Translations under genes and position numbers: made by a program
DNA from: Malachius bipustulatus
Lineage: Eukaryota; Arthropoda; Insecta; Coleoptera; Melyridae
Length of the DNA stretch: 64,000 bases
NCBI GenBank assembly: GCA_910589415.1
Contig: OU342631.1
Span: 55,332,598 to 55,396,597, forward strand
Direction: 5' to 3'
Shown here: piece by piece, positions 23,949-33,657 of the stretch
Position numbering within the stretch: the stretch's first letter is position 1
Layout: every line of letters starts with the position of its first letter
The notes under the pieces: model-generated
What the model saw: only the letters and a program-made list of their open reading frames with translations
Database searches by the model: none
Told to the model about the DNA's origin: nothing

Positions 23949-24097
23949 CGCCCGTATTCACAAACGATAATTTCCTAAATAATTACGTAATTAATTATCC
24001 CCATCTCATTCTATTGCAAAAAAACTGCATATCTCTATCTCACTCATTTAAATAATTACGTAATTATTTAGGAAATTATCGTTTGTGAATACGGGCA
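23949..24097. mobile_element. 149-bp MITE, copy 1 (PIF/Harbinger-like)
   Basis: Ends CGCCCGTATTCACAAACG and, reverse complemented, TGCCCGTATTCACAAACG, with long self-complementarity (TTTCCTAAATAATTACG). TCA is duplicated on both sides (23946-23948 and 24098-24100). The other arm of the host transposon retains the uninterrupted TTCATTCAGTG site, confirming the insertion. A 3-bp duplication suggests PIF/Harbinger mobilisation. Confidence 0.85.
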
Positions 24098-24293
24098 TCA
24101 GTGTTTGACCTGAAAATTACATCTATTGATATTTAAAAATGGACGCACTTGGTTACCTTGGTTACCTTTGGTTACCACTTACGTTACCTTGGTTATCTAC
24201 GCTTTAAAGAGTAATTTAATTATTGCAATGTCAAATTTGACAGTTGTAATTTAATTCTTTTCAAACAAACTCAGTTTTTATTTTCTTGATGAA

Positions 24294-25364
24294 ATGAATT
24301 TTACTACTCAAGAATTTGTAGATATTCATTTAATTTTTGGCGAAGCTAAGCGAAATGGACGATTAGCCCAAAGAATCTACCGTGAGAGGTTCCCTGATAG
24401 ACGAGTTCCTCATCACAGCACTTTTCTGAGAGTGCATAATAGGTTGCTTGAAACTGGTAGTTTCAATCGAGGTAATATAGGAAATAATGTTCGTGGAAGA
24501 AGAACGCCAAATTTTGAGGAAGAAGTACTAAATCGCATCGAAGACAACCCAGCCTTGAGTATGAGAATTCTGGCGAGTACAATGGGCTGTGGAAACATGG
24601 CAGTCTGGCGCGTTTTACATGACCAGCTTATGTTTCCTTATCATCTGCAGAGAGTTCAACGGCTACTACCAGAAGACCATCAGCCTCGTGTAGACTTCTG
24701 TAGATGGCTTCTGAGAAAAGGTGGCCTCCAACCAAATTTTCACGCTCGCATTTTATTTAGCGATGAAGCGACTTTTTCTAGAGAGGGAGTTTTTAATAAT
24801 CGTAACTCTCACAGATGGGTCGAAGAAAATCCTCATTCTAAACATGTAAGGAGTTACCAACAGCGTTTCTCAATAAATATTTGGATGGGAATGGTAAACC
24901 ATCAACTAATAGGCCCATTTCTTTTTCCGAACCGACTGGACGGATTTATCTACCGTAACTTACTGGTAAATCATCTGGCAGAGCTGTTAGAAGATGTGCC
25001 TTTAGACCTTAGGAGAAGGATGTTGTTTCAGCATGATGGAGCGCCTTGTCACTTTAGTAGGCAAGTTCGAAGATCCCTAGATACCCTGTTCCCCAATAAA
25101 TGGATAGGACGAGGTGGACCCGTAAACTGGCCTGCAAGATCTCCAGATTTAAATAATTTGGATTTTTATTTCTGGGGTCACATTAAGTCATTAGTTTACG
25201 CAACACCTGTTCAGTCAGACGAAGACCTTGTAGCTCGAGTGGTGGCTGCAACGCATGAAATAAGAGAAAAGCATACAGTTTTACAAAAAGCTACTGACGA
25301 TGTCCTTAAAAGATGTAGGAAATGTCTTGAAGTAAACGGCTCACATTTTGAGCAATTACTTTAG
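24294..25364 (+). CDS. Intact DD41D mariner-like transposase
   Basis: A 356-residue protein with a complete open frame. The N-terminal ~115 residues are HTH-like DNA-binding sequence (QRIYRERFPDRRVPH, then a second helical region with STMGCGNMAVWRVL). The catalytic DDE/D domain has SDEATF (D157), FQHDGAPCHF (D248) and ARSPDLNNLD (D290). The 41 residues between the last two acidic residues make it DD41D, unlike mariner (34D) or Tc1 (34E). The C-terminus NGSHFEQLL matches the ending typical of insect members of this family. All motifs are intact, so the enzyme could be active. It would cut at the arms of its own element and could mobilise related non-autonomous copies. The ATG at 24294 is the first in frame and sits just inside the left arm. 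A fossil relative lies at 33658-34632. Confidence 0.9.
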   Translation: MNFTTQEFVDIHLIFGEAKRNGRLAQRIYRERFPDRRVPHHSTFLRVHNRLLETGSFNRGNIGNNVRGRRTPNFEEEVLNRIEDNPALSMRILASTMGCGNMAVWRVLHDQLMFPYHLQRVQRLLPEDHQPRVDFCRWLLRKGGLQPNFHARILFSDEATFSREGVFNNRNSHRWVEENPHSKHVRSYQQRFSINIWMGMVNHQLIGPFLFPNRLDGFIYRNLLVNHLAELLEDVPLDLRRRMLFQHDGAPCHFSRQVRRSLDTLFPNKWIGRGGPVNWPARSPDLNNLDFYFWGHIKSLVYATPVQSDEDLVARVVAATHEIREKHTVLQKATDDVLKRCRKCLEVNGSHFEQLL

Positions 25365-25984
25365 CTTACGTTACCTATTGTTTAATTTGTTTATTTTGAT
25401 TCTCTATTGTTTAATTTGATATTGGTTTTAGGTTTTAGTTTGTATTTCACTTCTTTGTCATCATATTGTTATTACTGCGTTATTTTAATGTTTTACAAGT
25501 ATGAATACTGATGTTTATTCCGTTTTATTGTCCTTCAATCAAAGAAAATTTATTTTGATGTCAACATTCAAATAAAATGTTTTTCAAAGCCCACCTGAAT
25601 TCGTTTTCATTTGCTCATGTGATTAAAGCTGTAGTTAAAAGTAGTTAAAAAGAAGGTCTGGACTACAGATGAAACTTTAGAAACAAGAGCAATTAAATCC
25701 AAAAATCACACAATAGGAAGTCGTCCTCACATCAGCGACAAGGTAGAAATCCATAAATTTTTAATAAGAATTTTATCATAATGCAATTTACATGCCCCAT
25801 ATCTTGCCTCATCGACTTACACGACATGAGTCTTCAATAATGATAATGAGTTTGTTTGACAGGTGCTTAACCTTTTTAGAATAAAATTACAACTGTCAAA
25901 TTTGACATTGCAAAAATTAAATTATTACTCTTTAAAGCGTAGATAACCAAGGTAACGTCATTTTTAAATATCAATAGATGTAAT

Positions 25985-26230
25985 TGTAGAATTTTTATTT
26001 AGGTTAATTAACACATTTAAATTCGTCTTCAATATTAATTAAACATTCGTCTTCTCGTCTTGAACACCTATCTCGTCTTCGTCTTTAATAATTCTTCTCT
26101 CGTCTTTACGTCGTACTAATAGTCTCTGTACACTCGTCTTACTCTTAACTTTACACTAATCTGACTGACTCTAAACTGTCATAATAATAATAATGTCAAA
26201 TCAGGAGTCGCGTTCCGTTTTCATCCCACA
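25985..26230 (+). mobile_element. Solo LTR inside right transposon arm
   Basis: A 246-bp segment absent from the left arm, starting TGTAGAATTTTTATTTAGG and ending CATCCCACA, flanked by TAAT on both sides (25981-25984 and 26231-26234). TG...CA ends with a 4-bp duplication fit a gypsy-type solo LTR. It has several TCGTCTT-like repeats inside. Confidence 0.6.
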
Positions 26231-26404
26231 TAATTTTCAGCTCAAACACTGAATGAAGGATCTTCGTTGTCCTCAAATAGCGCCTAAACGAGAAGGAATT
26301 TTAGGAAACTTTTCAGACAAAAGGCCATTATATTAATAAAATTATTGTTCTACTTAAAAAAGAATTTATCGTGTAGTTTGGAAATTATTTAATGTCAAAG
26401 TCTT

Positions 26405-26583
26405 AAAACCCTAAAAGCTGATTCCAACCTTTTCAACCATCTTTCAAATGTTGTCGTATTTTGATTGAAATTTTCAATTGTAAACGTAGTGTGTACTGTA
26501 TGCTGTACTGTAGTAACCTCTTGGTCCGATGATGTATCCGTCCTTTTGGTTGGTGTTCCCGTAACTTTGTTGCTTTTACCCAT
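26405..26583 (-). pseudogene. Gypsy gag N-terminal fragment
   Basis: On the minus strand a 62-residue frame starts MGKSNKVTGTPTKRTDTSSD and contains TTTFERWLKRLESAFRVL, the FERWLKRLE signature of a gypsy-type gag N-terminus. It stops at the boundary with the DD41D element arm. It lies head-to-head with a plus-strand pol end at 26600, so the locus is rearranged. Confidence 0.55.
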
Positions 26584-26885
26584 TTCGGAAGTGTGTAATA
26601 AATTTCACTCACGGAAAACTAATAGGCAAATTTCACTTGTGTTAGGAAATCAGTTAGGGATTACATTCATCATGAAAAATGGAAATTTGGAATTGTTCAC
26701 AAAAAATTAGGTAGATTACGCTATTTAATTAAACTAGACAATGGAATGACGTGGCGCAGACACGTTAATCAAATACGTTCGATTATACCGGATACTTCAA
26801 CAGAGGCAATGACTGACATTCCGGTAAATGATAATAATATAAATGTTACACCACCTAATATTTTAAGAACAACTAGAATAAGGAA

Positions 26886-27668
26886 AATGATAAAGGAAAA
26901 AGTCTTATTCTCGCTAAATTTGAGACTTTATTTTTTCTTCTATTTGGTTACATGTTTCGGCTCTTCGGCCATCATCAGACCATAAAATAAACTGTAAGTG
27001 AAAAGGTATATTGTGAGTATAAAACTCAGTCATAACTAGCTGGATTGGAAATATAAAAATACAAAAGATATTAATCAGTTAAGGTGTACAACTTACAGTA
27101 GTCTCTATGTCATAACAGACAATTTCGGCTCATCAAGTAGGTTGAAGCAAAACATCACACACATCAGTTGCGGGGTTAAAATAACATGCAATCGAAACAA
27201 GGGGTGTTCCGACATAGAGTCATCTTGAACTCGTCTAGGAAGTCAAAGACCAGACAAATATAAAACATTGACTAAAACAACAAGGGAAACGGAAAAGGCA
27301 TCGAATTCCTTGTTAAAAATTTAAAAATTCTCGAAGGCACATGTGCTCGAGTCTCCTGTAGGAGAACCCACAAAATGGAAGCTGCATATAGATATCAGTG
27401 CAGATATGATTTCTTTTTATATTTTTTATAAAATCTAGAAATTTGAGAGGAAACCATCATGTTATTTTAGGTTAATTAATTCGAAAAGTTTTTAAAAAAA
27501 TGTTTTGAACGATGTCTATATCAAACATTGACAGGTGACAACTGACAAAATGGTGAAAAGAAGGGCAGAAAGAGTATGAAGTTTCATTGAATGACTGATG
27601 GCAGATTGTTGACAAGCGATGTAAAGTCGGTCTGGCAAAAAGAAGAAGAAAGATGAGAAGTGGGGACT
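26886..27668. repeat. PLE left arm (inverted copy)
   Basis: Reverse complement of the right arm 29987-32462 minus its insertion. It reads from GATAAAGGAAAAAGTCTTAT at the outer edge to AGAAGTGGGGACTTT at the inner edge, with only scattered differences from the right arm. It keeps the uninterrupted version of the site where the 1687-bp element inserted in the right arm (27242-27251). Confidence 0.88.
26946..26981 (-). ncRNA. Hammerhead ribozyme motif in PLE left arm
   Basis: Minus-strand copy of the motif described at 32367-32402: helix I GGT/ACC, core CTGATGA, helix II GGC/GCC, GAAA, then CATGTA. All core bases are present. Confidence 0.7.
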
Positions 27669-27719
27669 TTGATTCTCACTTTTTTTAAACAAGAAAGAAA
27701 ATTTATGAATGGCAGGTGA

Positions 27720-29848
27720 ATGTCAAATTCACCTGTTCAATTTGACAATGATGAAAAACTTTTACTTGACCAAGGACTTAAATTTTCATTACCCGAACTT
27801 AATAAGCATAGAATCATTGAAACTTTGGTGGCTGAAGTTGAGTCAATTATAAGATCTCATAAATTTGAGAACATTAACGTAATCAATACCATAAGAAGCA
27901 AGACTTCTGACATTCTCCTTGCTTTTAAAAGACTAACGCCCGTATTCACAAACGATAATTTCCTAAATAATTACGTAATCAATTATCCCCATCTCATTCT
28001 ATTGCAAAAAAACTGCATATCTCCATCTCACTCATTTAAATAATTACGTAATTATTTAGGAAATTATCGTTTGTGAATACGGGCATAAGAATATAAACTT
28101 CACCTGCCATTCATAAATTTCTTTCTTGTTTAAAAAAAGTGAGAATCAAGGTCAAAAACAATGATCTTTTTATTTCAAAGGCTGATAAGGGCAATTGTAT
28201 GGTTGTTCTTCCTAGGAACGAATACATAAATAAGGTCAACACTTTCCTCACAGACAACGGTTTCATCCCAGCTGATATTGATTGCTATAAAAAATATTAC
28301 ATTTCTTTTAAGACTACACTTAACAAATATGGCCCAGTAATTTTTGATAACATAAAACAGTTAATACCCATGAACCATAATATCCCTAGACTATATGGTC
28401 TCCCTAAAATACATAAACAAAATGTCCCCATAAGACCAGTTGTTGCCTTTACAGGTAGCTTAGCCTACCATCTTTCCGAAAAACTCAACAAACTTCTTCC
28501 TTCTATTTTAGACTTCCATCCAAAACACAGTTACATATCCCAGACTCACATACCCTTATCTCACTCGACGTCTCTAACCTTTTCACCACTGTACCAGTTC
28601 CACAAACTTTACAAATCCTCAAGAACATCATACATCACTCACAAATAGACAATGACATGGCTGAGAGTATCTTCCAACTAACTTCTCTTTGCTTGAAACA
28701 GAATTTCTTCTCATTTGACAACACCGTTTACTTACAACCAGACGGTCTAAGTATGGGTAACTGTTTATCACCCTTCATGGCAGAAGTATTTATGTCATTC
28801 TTTGAAGATAACATAGTTTTTCACTCTTCCAATCCGCACCGAAAAAATATTCTTTTCTGGTACCGCTACGTTGATGACATAATTATCTGCTGGAACAACT
28901 CAACGGACCCCCCAAATTTACTTCTAGACTGGATCAACATAACCCACTCCAATATCAATTTCACCATGGAAATAGAAAAAGAAGGCAAAATAAACTTTCT
29001 TGACCTCCAACTTTCGATATCAGACCACGAAATCAAATTCGACATCTACAGAAAACCAACTTCAACGAACCACTGCATCCCAGATACCTCATGTCATCCA
29101 TATCAACACAAAATGGCTGCCTTCAGATGCTACATAGATCGCCTTTTAAAAATTCCATTAAATTCAAGTTGTTTCAACAATGAAGTAGACACCATCAACT
29201 TTTTAGCACAGACAAATGGCTATAATCCAACTATAATAGATAAATTGATCAATAGAAAGAGAAGTCAATTACTTAGATCTGAAGCCTATGCAGTAGATAG
29301 AGATTCCAACAGAAAGTTCGTACCCCTCACTTTCTTTGGTGAAGTTTCACAACAAATCAGTAGAGTCTTCGAATCCTATACCGACTATAAAACCGCATTT
29401 AAACCTAACAACACCTTGTTTCAACACCTTGTCAAAAACAAAAGACCAGATCCCAAGACTAAATAAATGCGGAGTGTGTAGACTTCGTTGTGGAGATCCA
29501 GATTGCAATACAGTTTACATTGGAAGAAGTGGTAGAAGCTTAAAAACCAGAATTGATGAACACTTACGCAGCTATAGAATACCAGATAACGATAAGTCCA
29601 TATTTGGGAAACATCTCAGATTACATAACCACCATTTTGACATAGACAGAGACGTAGACTTACTTCATCAATGCCCCTCAGGCCATAAACAATCAATTCT
29701 CGAAGAACTTGAAATTTTCAAACATATCAACGACGAAAACTTGAACTCTCTAAATTCCATGATGACTAATTCATTCCCACCTACTTTCGAAATATTGAGA
29801 CAACATCGCCCTATAATTAATAGCAACAACACTTCCCCTCTACCTTAA
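27720..29848 (+). pseudogene. PLE reverse transcriptase with GIY-YIG endonuclease, broken
   Basis: The order is PLE-typical. An N-terminal part has LKFSLPELNKHRIIETLVAE (from 27778). RT motifs follow: FISKADKGNCMVVL, RLYGLPKIHKQNVPIRPVVA, SLDVSNLFTTVP (about 28560), DGLSMGNCLSPFMAE, and the catalytic FWYRYVDDIIICW (about 28860-28895). The C-terminal endonuclease starts KCGVCRLRC and has the VYIGRSGRSLKTRIDEH core (about 29515-29565). Damage: the MITE at 27937-28085 and an adjacent inverted 53-bp segment interrupt the N-terminal region, there is a frame change before SLDVSNLF (about 28550), and a one-base frame change sits between NKRPDPKTK and LNKCGVC (about 29460). The element is dead but recently so, since both catalytic regions are readable. 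Confidence 0.88.
27937..28085. mobile_element. 149-bp MITE, copy 2 (inside PLE)
   Basis: Nearly identical to 23949-24097 and the same length. TAA is duplicated on both sides (27934-27936 and 28086-28088). It interrupts the N-terminal coding part of the PLE. Confidence 0.88.
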
Positions 29849-30409
29849 TAATATACAATATAAAAAAACCCATCTCTTAATTACATACCACTACCTGGAT
29901 TTGTCAATTCTCACAACATATTTCCTTGTTCTTTGACCACATCTAATTTTCAAATTTTCAAATTTTCCCGCCGGCTTATAGAAGTCCCCACTTCTCATCT
30001 TTCTTCTTCTTTTTGCCAGACCGACTTTACATCGCTTGTCAACAATCTGCCATCAGTCATTCAATGAAACTTCATACTCTTTCTGCCCTTCTTTTCACCA
30101 TTTTGTCAGTTGTCACCTGTCAATGTTTGATATAGACATCGTTCAAAACGTTTTTTAAAAAACTTTTCGAATTAATTAACCTAAAATAACATGATGGTTT
30201 CCTCTCAAATTTCTAGATTTTATAAAAAATATAAAAAGAAATCATATCTGCACTGATATCTATATGCAGCTTCCATTTTGTGGGTTCTCCTACAGGAGAC
30301 TCGAGCACATGTGCCTTCGAGAATTTTTAAATTTTTAACAAGGAATTCGATGCCTTTTCCGTTTCCCTTGTTGTTTTAGTCAATGTTTTATATTTGTCTG
30401 GTCTTTGAC

Positions 30410-32096
30410 AGAGACAACATACTATAAAGAGACCGTCAGATCGACGGACGAAAATGGGTACACTGTTCACGCGCATTCCGGTAGCGCATCGCGCATTGCG
30501 GACGATTTCTAAACTAAAATGAAGCTGCCTTTAGATAAAAATTCTCATTTTGACATAATCTGACGTTTAGTTTTGCAATTGTGTAAAATTTGATTTATTT
30601 AATTTGAGTATTTTATCAAACTAATAATAAATTTAAGATGAACTTTACCTTGAAACTATTTAGAAATATAATTTATAATAATTTACCCAATTAATAACAG
30701 TATAACGTAAAACTTTCGCATATTAATTTGTTGACTTTTGAAAGGTAAGTGAAGAAAGAGCAATGCTGTTTCATGCTCTTGTAGGTAATAAAAATTATTT
30801 TAAATAAACCGAAAAAACTCTTCCTGAATGCGAAATAATTGTTTTAGGAACCACATTCTGTCTGCGTCTTGGTTTAAAAGCAGTTCTAATCACAACGATC
30901 ATTTTATCGTTATATCATTTTATCAAAGTTATGAATACAACACCCAAGAAAAACTGCATTAAAACACTATTAGAAGGTAGATGAAGTAGATGAACGAATA
31001 CAAATCTTTTGAGATGCTATGAGATTCTGAGGTGATGCTGCGGTGTGTGTTATCTTCTCTGTTTATACTTGTTTAGTTTGGTACATTACTATTGGGCATT
31101 TTATTAAGTAAAGAAGTTCACGTGGCCCTCTTCGGAGCTGGAAACCTCAAATAATGGGCCGCTTATTTGTTGCCCGAAAAACTCTGAAAAAATTCAGGCA
31201 TATTCTTTGATAAAAATAAGTATTTTTTTGTTTCTTGGAGTTTCTCTGCTAAAAATCTTCCTTCTCAGTAAAATCATCAAATGAAGGTCTATGCATTATT
31301 TGTCTTGGTATTTTTTACAAAAGAAGGGAGGAGTATGAAGAAAAAGTTTGCTTATTTTTGTCTAAAGAATAATATGCGTAAATTTTTTCGTAATTTTTGA
31401 GAATAAGAGGGCTAATCCTCTGTAGAAGGATAAATCGCCTTCTGACTCTTGAAGTTTTTCTTTAAAACGTCTGCTGCTTCACTGGAAACTAATTAATAAT
31501 CAAAAAAATTTAGTTTTTTGTAATTTTTTTCAGATAGATCCTTTTTCGGCTTCCCTTTTGAAGAGGACTCAGTTACGTTACCTACCACTTCGGTGGATCG
31601 TAGCAATAGGTATACACATCTTAACCAAGCGACGGCGTCTGAGGTGCACGATCCAGCAGATGATGGCTGCAATGCCTTTTATGTTAAAATGATTAACAAC
31701 AATATTATTATCATAATTTTATTTTCCTGGAAAAGTCTTTCCACGTTGAGAAAACTGGTTAAATAGAAGCATCTTCCGTAAAAACTGGACCTGTATTTTT
31801 ATGTGAAGAAAATTTTGTGGGAAGCATTTGTTACAATAATTATTAAGTATACTCGTATATATTGTGCATCTATTAAGAATAAAGAAGTTTTATATTGATG
31901 CCTCTAAGTTTATTTGTTGAAGTGGCGACACTTCAACCGTAAAAATAATGTTTCAAATAATAATTAGGTATAAATTTAAATTTGAATATCCCGCGCTTAC
32001 CAATAATATCTCCGGTAGCCCAGGTAGTCGCCACCGTCGCAGGTTACCTAGAGTCTAACGTGTAATCGAACACTCTATTATATTATCTTTCTCTAT
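30410..32096. mobile_element. 1687-bp insertion with 10-bp target duplication
   Basis: Flanked by GGTCTTTGAC on both sides (30400-30409 and 32097-32106). The other PLE arm carries that decamer once (27242-27251), proving insertion. The ends, AGAGACAACATACTATAAAG and reverse complement ATAGAGAAAGATAATATAAT, are weakly inverted. No coding region is recognised. The duplication length hints at a Mutator-like element, but this is inference. Confidence 0.75.
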
Positions 32097-32366
32097 GGTC
32101 TTTGACTTCCTAGACGAGTTCAAGATGACTCTATGTCGGAACACCCCTTGTTTCGATTGCATGTTATTTTAACCCCGCAACTGATGTGTGTGATGTTTTG
32201 CTTCAACCTACTTGATGAGCCGAAATTGTCTGTTATGACATAGAGACTACTGTAAGTTGTACACCTTAACTGATTAATATCTTTTGTATTTTTATATTTC
32301 CAATCCAGCTAGTTATGACTGAGTTTTATACTCACAATATACCTTTTCACTTACAGTTTATTTTAT

Positions 32367-32402
32367 GGTCTGATGATGGCCGAAGAGCCGAAACATGTAA
32401 CC
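32367..32402 (+). ncRNA. Hammerhead ribozyme motif in PLE right arm
   Basis: GGT pairs with the ACC at the end (helix I), followed by the invariant CTGATGA (32370-32376), helix II GGC-loop-GCC, GAAA (32390-32393) and a palindromic CATG before TA, the predicted cleavage dinucleotide. Helix III is so short that activity would need dimerisation through CATG, as reported for hammerheads of PLEs. Such ribozymes are thought to process PLE transcripts. Confidence 0.75.
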
Positions 32403-32687
32403 AAATAGAAGAAAAAATAAAGTCTCAAATTTAGCGAGAATAAGACTTTTTCCTTTATCATTATCATTGTTCCTCGCAATGGGTCTCCGGGAATTTTTTA
32501 GAATAAGGAAGCCAGTTGTTAGATTGAACCTATAATTATTATTGTTTAATATGTTGTTTTACTTAAGGTAACCATGTTTATGTATAAGTATAATAATTAC
32601 AAACATATTCTCATTCAGATAGTTACATATCTTAATTACTTTGTTTAGCTTATTAGTAGTTTTAAGTTAAAATAGAAAAGGGAGAGA

Positions 32688-33188
32688 TGTCTCAAAGTCT
32701 TCCATATTAGGGAAATATATTACATAGCGACAACACTGTAAACTACCGGCTCTTGGCCGAGAGTCGTGGATACACTGCAGCCAAATCATCCAGGCGATAA
32801 ACCCCTATCTAAACATAATAAAAGCTTACGCGGCAGCAGGATATTTTACATTACTAGAAATAAGCATAATCATGTAATTCACGATGTATGTGAACGGCAC
32901 TAAGATTGCCAGACTACTCTTGTACTTTGTCGATTACACATGTCACTGTTCTTGATAAAATACATGGTTTTAAATCCTTTCGTGTTTAAACTTTAGTGGT
33001 CTCACCCCTTGTTTCCTGCAACCCTTAAGTGTAGACAGCCTTTTTAAAAAGGTAATTTAAGGACCAAGAAACATAACTGCCACTGCAGCATTAGAATTAC
33101 ATTACATTACACATTGGTCTGAACTACAGTACATTCACCAACGATAAATATTATTACTCCAAGCTTTTTTATAATCTTTTTACGTACA
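32688..33188 (+). mobile_element. 3' LTR of the PLE-interrupted gypsy
   Basis: Begins TGTCTCAAAG immediately after the polypurine tract AAAAGGGAGAGA and ends TACGTACA. 501 bp. Shares its 5' and 3' portions with 23324-23514. Confidence 0.65.
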
Positions 33189-33284
33189 TAATATATTAGT
33201 GCTAAGGATCGAATAAAGTTAATTTGTGTATAATTCAATATTATTACAATAGTACCTACAACTACACTGCTCCCAAATACACAA

Positions 33285-33410
33285 CACTGTACCTGAAAAT
33301 AATTTTACAAACTGCACGTTGGCGTCCCGTTTGCAGCACTTTTTGGTTCATTTTGCTATCTTTAACGGTGTAGGTGTAATCGAGCTTTGCATCTTAAGTG
33401 ACCCATCCTG
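33285..33410. repeat. Transposon-end arm, reverse copy
   Basis: Inverted relative to 22597-22712; ends ACCCATCCTG followed by TA at 33411-33412. Confidence 0.6.
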
Positions 33411-33657
33411 TATACAGGGTTATGGCGCTAAGTGACTTCTTTAATACAAAGACCTGTACAGTGCGTTTTTTAAGACAGGACATAGGAGATGCGCTTTTGA
33501 AGCATTGCTATGTAAATTTATCCGTTGCCAGGCAAAGTCGTTCATACTTTGCAATAATACCCACTTCGGACTAAATTATTAGTTTGACGTTTATGATTAA
33601 AACTGGTCATCCATCAGGTACACATTAGCGTAAGTAGGTACTTCCTTACATCATCAA

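Larger units (their letters stand above)
23788..26404 (+). mobile_element. DD41D DNA transposon with long inverted arms
   Basis: The transposase gene (24294-25364) is flanked by long inverted repeats. The left arm (23788-24262) pairs with the right arm (25879-26404): both outer ends read AAGACTTTGACATTAAATAA, and inner blocks such as TACATCTATTGATATTTAAA and TCAAATTTGACAGTTGTAAT also pair. Each arm has its own later insertion, a 149-bp MITE in the left (23949-24097) and a solo LTR in the right (25985-26230), which explains the unequal lengths. Removing both leaves arms of roughly 280-325 bp. The target duplication is not obvious, so the outer boundary is approximate. Confidence 0.75.
29987..32462. 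repeat. PLE right arm with 1.7-kb insertion
   Basis: Inverted match to 26886-27668 in two blocks, 29987-30409 and 32097-32462, separated by the insertion. The plus-strand hammerhead at 32367-32402 lies near its outer end, the expected 3' position. Confidence 0.85.
26886..32498 (+). mobile_element. Penelope-like element with inverted terminal arms
   Basis: The element is bounded by a 12-bp target duplication TAGAATAAGGAA (26874-26885 and 32499-32510). It has a PLE open region (RT plus GIY-YIG) between two inverted arms of about 780 bp. Each arm holds a hammerhead motif. Later events are a 149-bp MITE (27937-28085) in the coding region and a 1687-bp insertion (30410-32096) in the right arm. 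PLEs are known to carry repeated pseudo-LTR segments in direct or inverted arrangement, and this copy is the inverted type. Confidence 0.85.
26600..32535 (+). pseudogene. Gypsy pol C-terminus split by a PLE insertion
   Basis: At 26650-26885 the plus strand encodes WKFGIVHKKLGRLRYLIKLD and MTWRRHVNQIRSIIP, the C-terminal tail of a gypsy integrase, running to NILRTTRIRK. The frame is broken at 26886 by the PLE and resumes after the target duplication at 32512 with PVVRLNL and stop (32533-32535), giving the typical end of such polyproteins. A polypurine tract AAAAGGGAGAGA (32676-32687) and an LTR follow. Only the C-terminal portion exists; the rest of pol is missing upstream. Confidence 0.75.

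Noticed and set aside
24294..25364. Bacterial IS630 contamination
   Set aside because: The flanking arms, AT-rich insect context and eukaryotic mariner-type motifs fit a resident DNA transposon.
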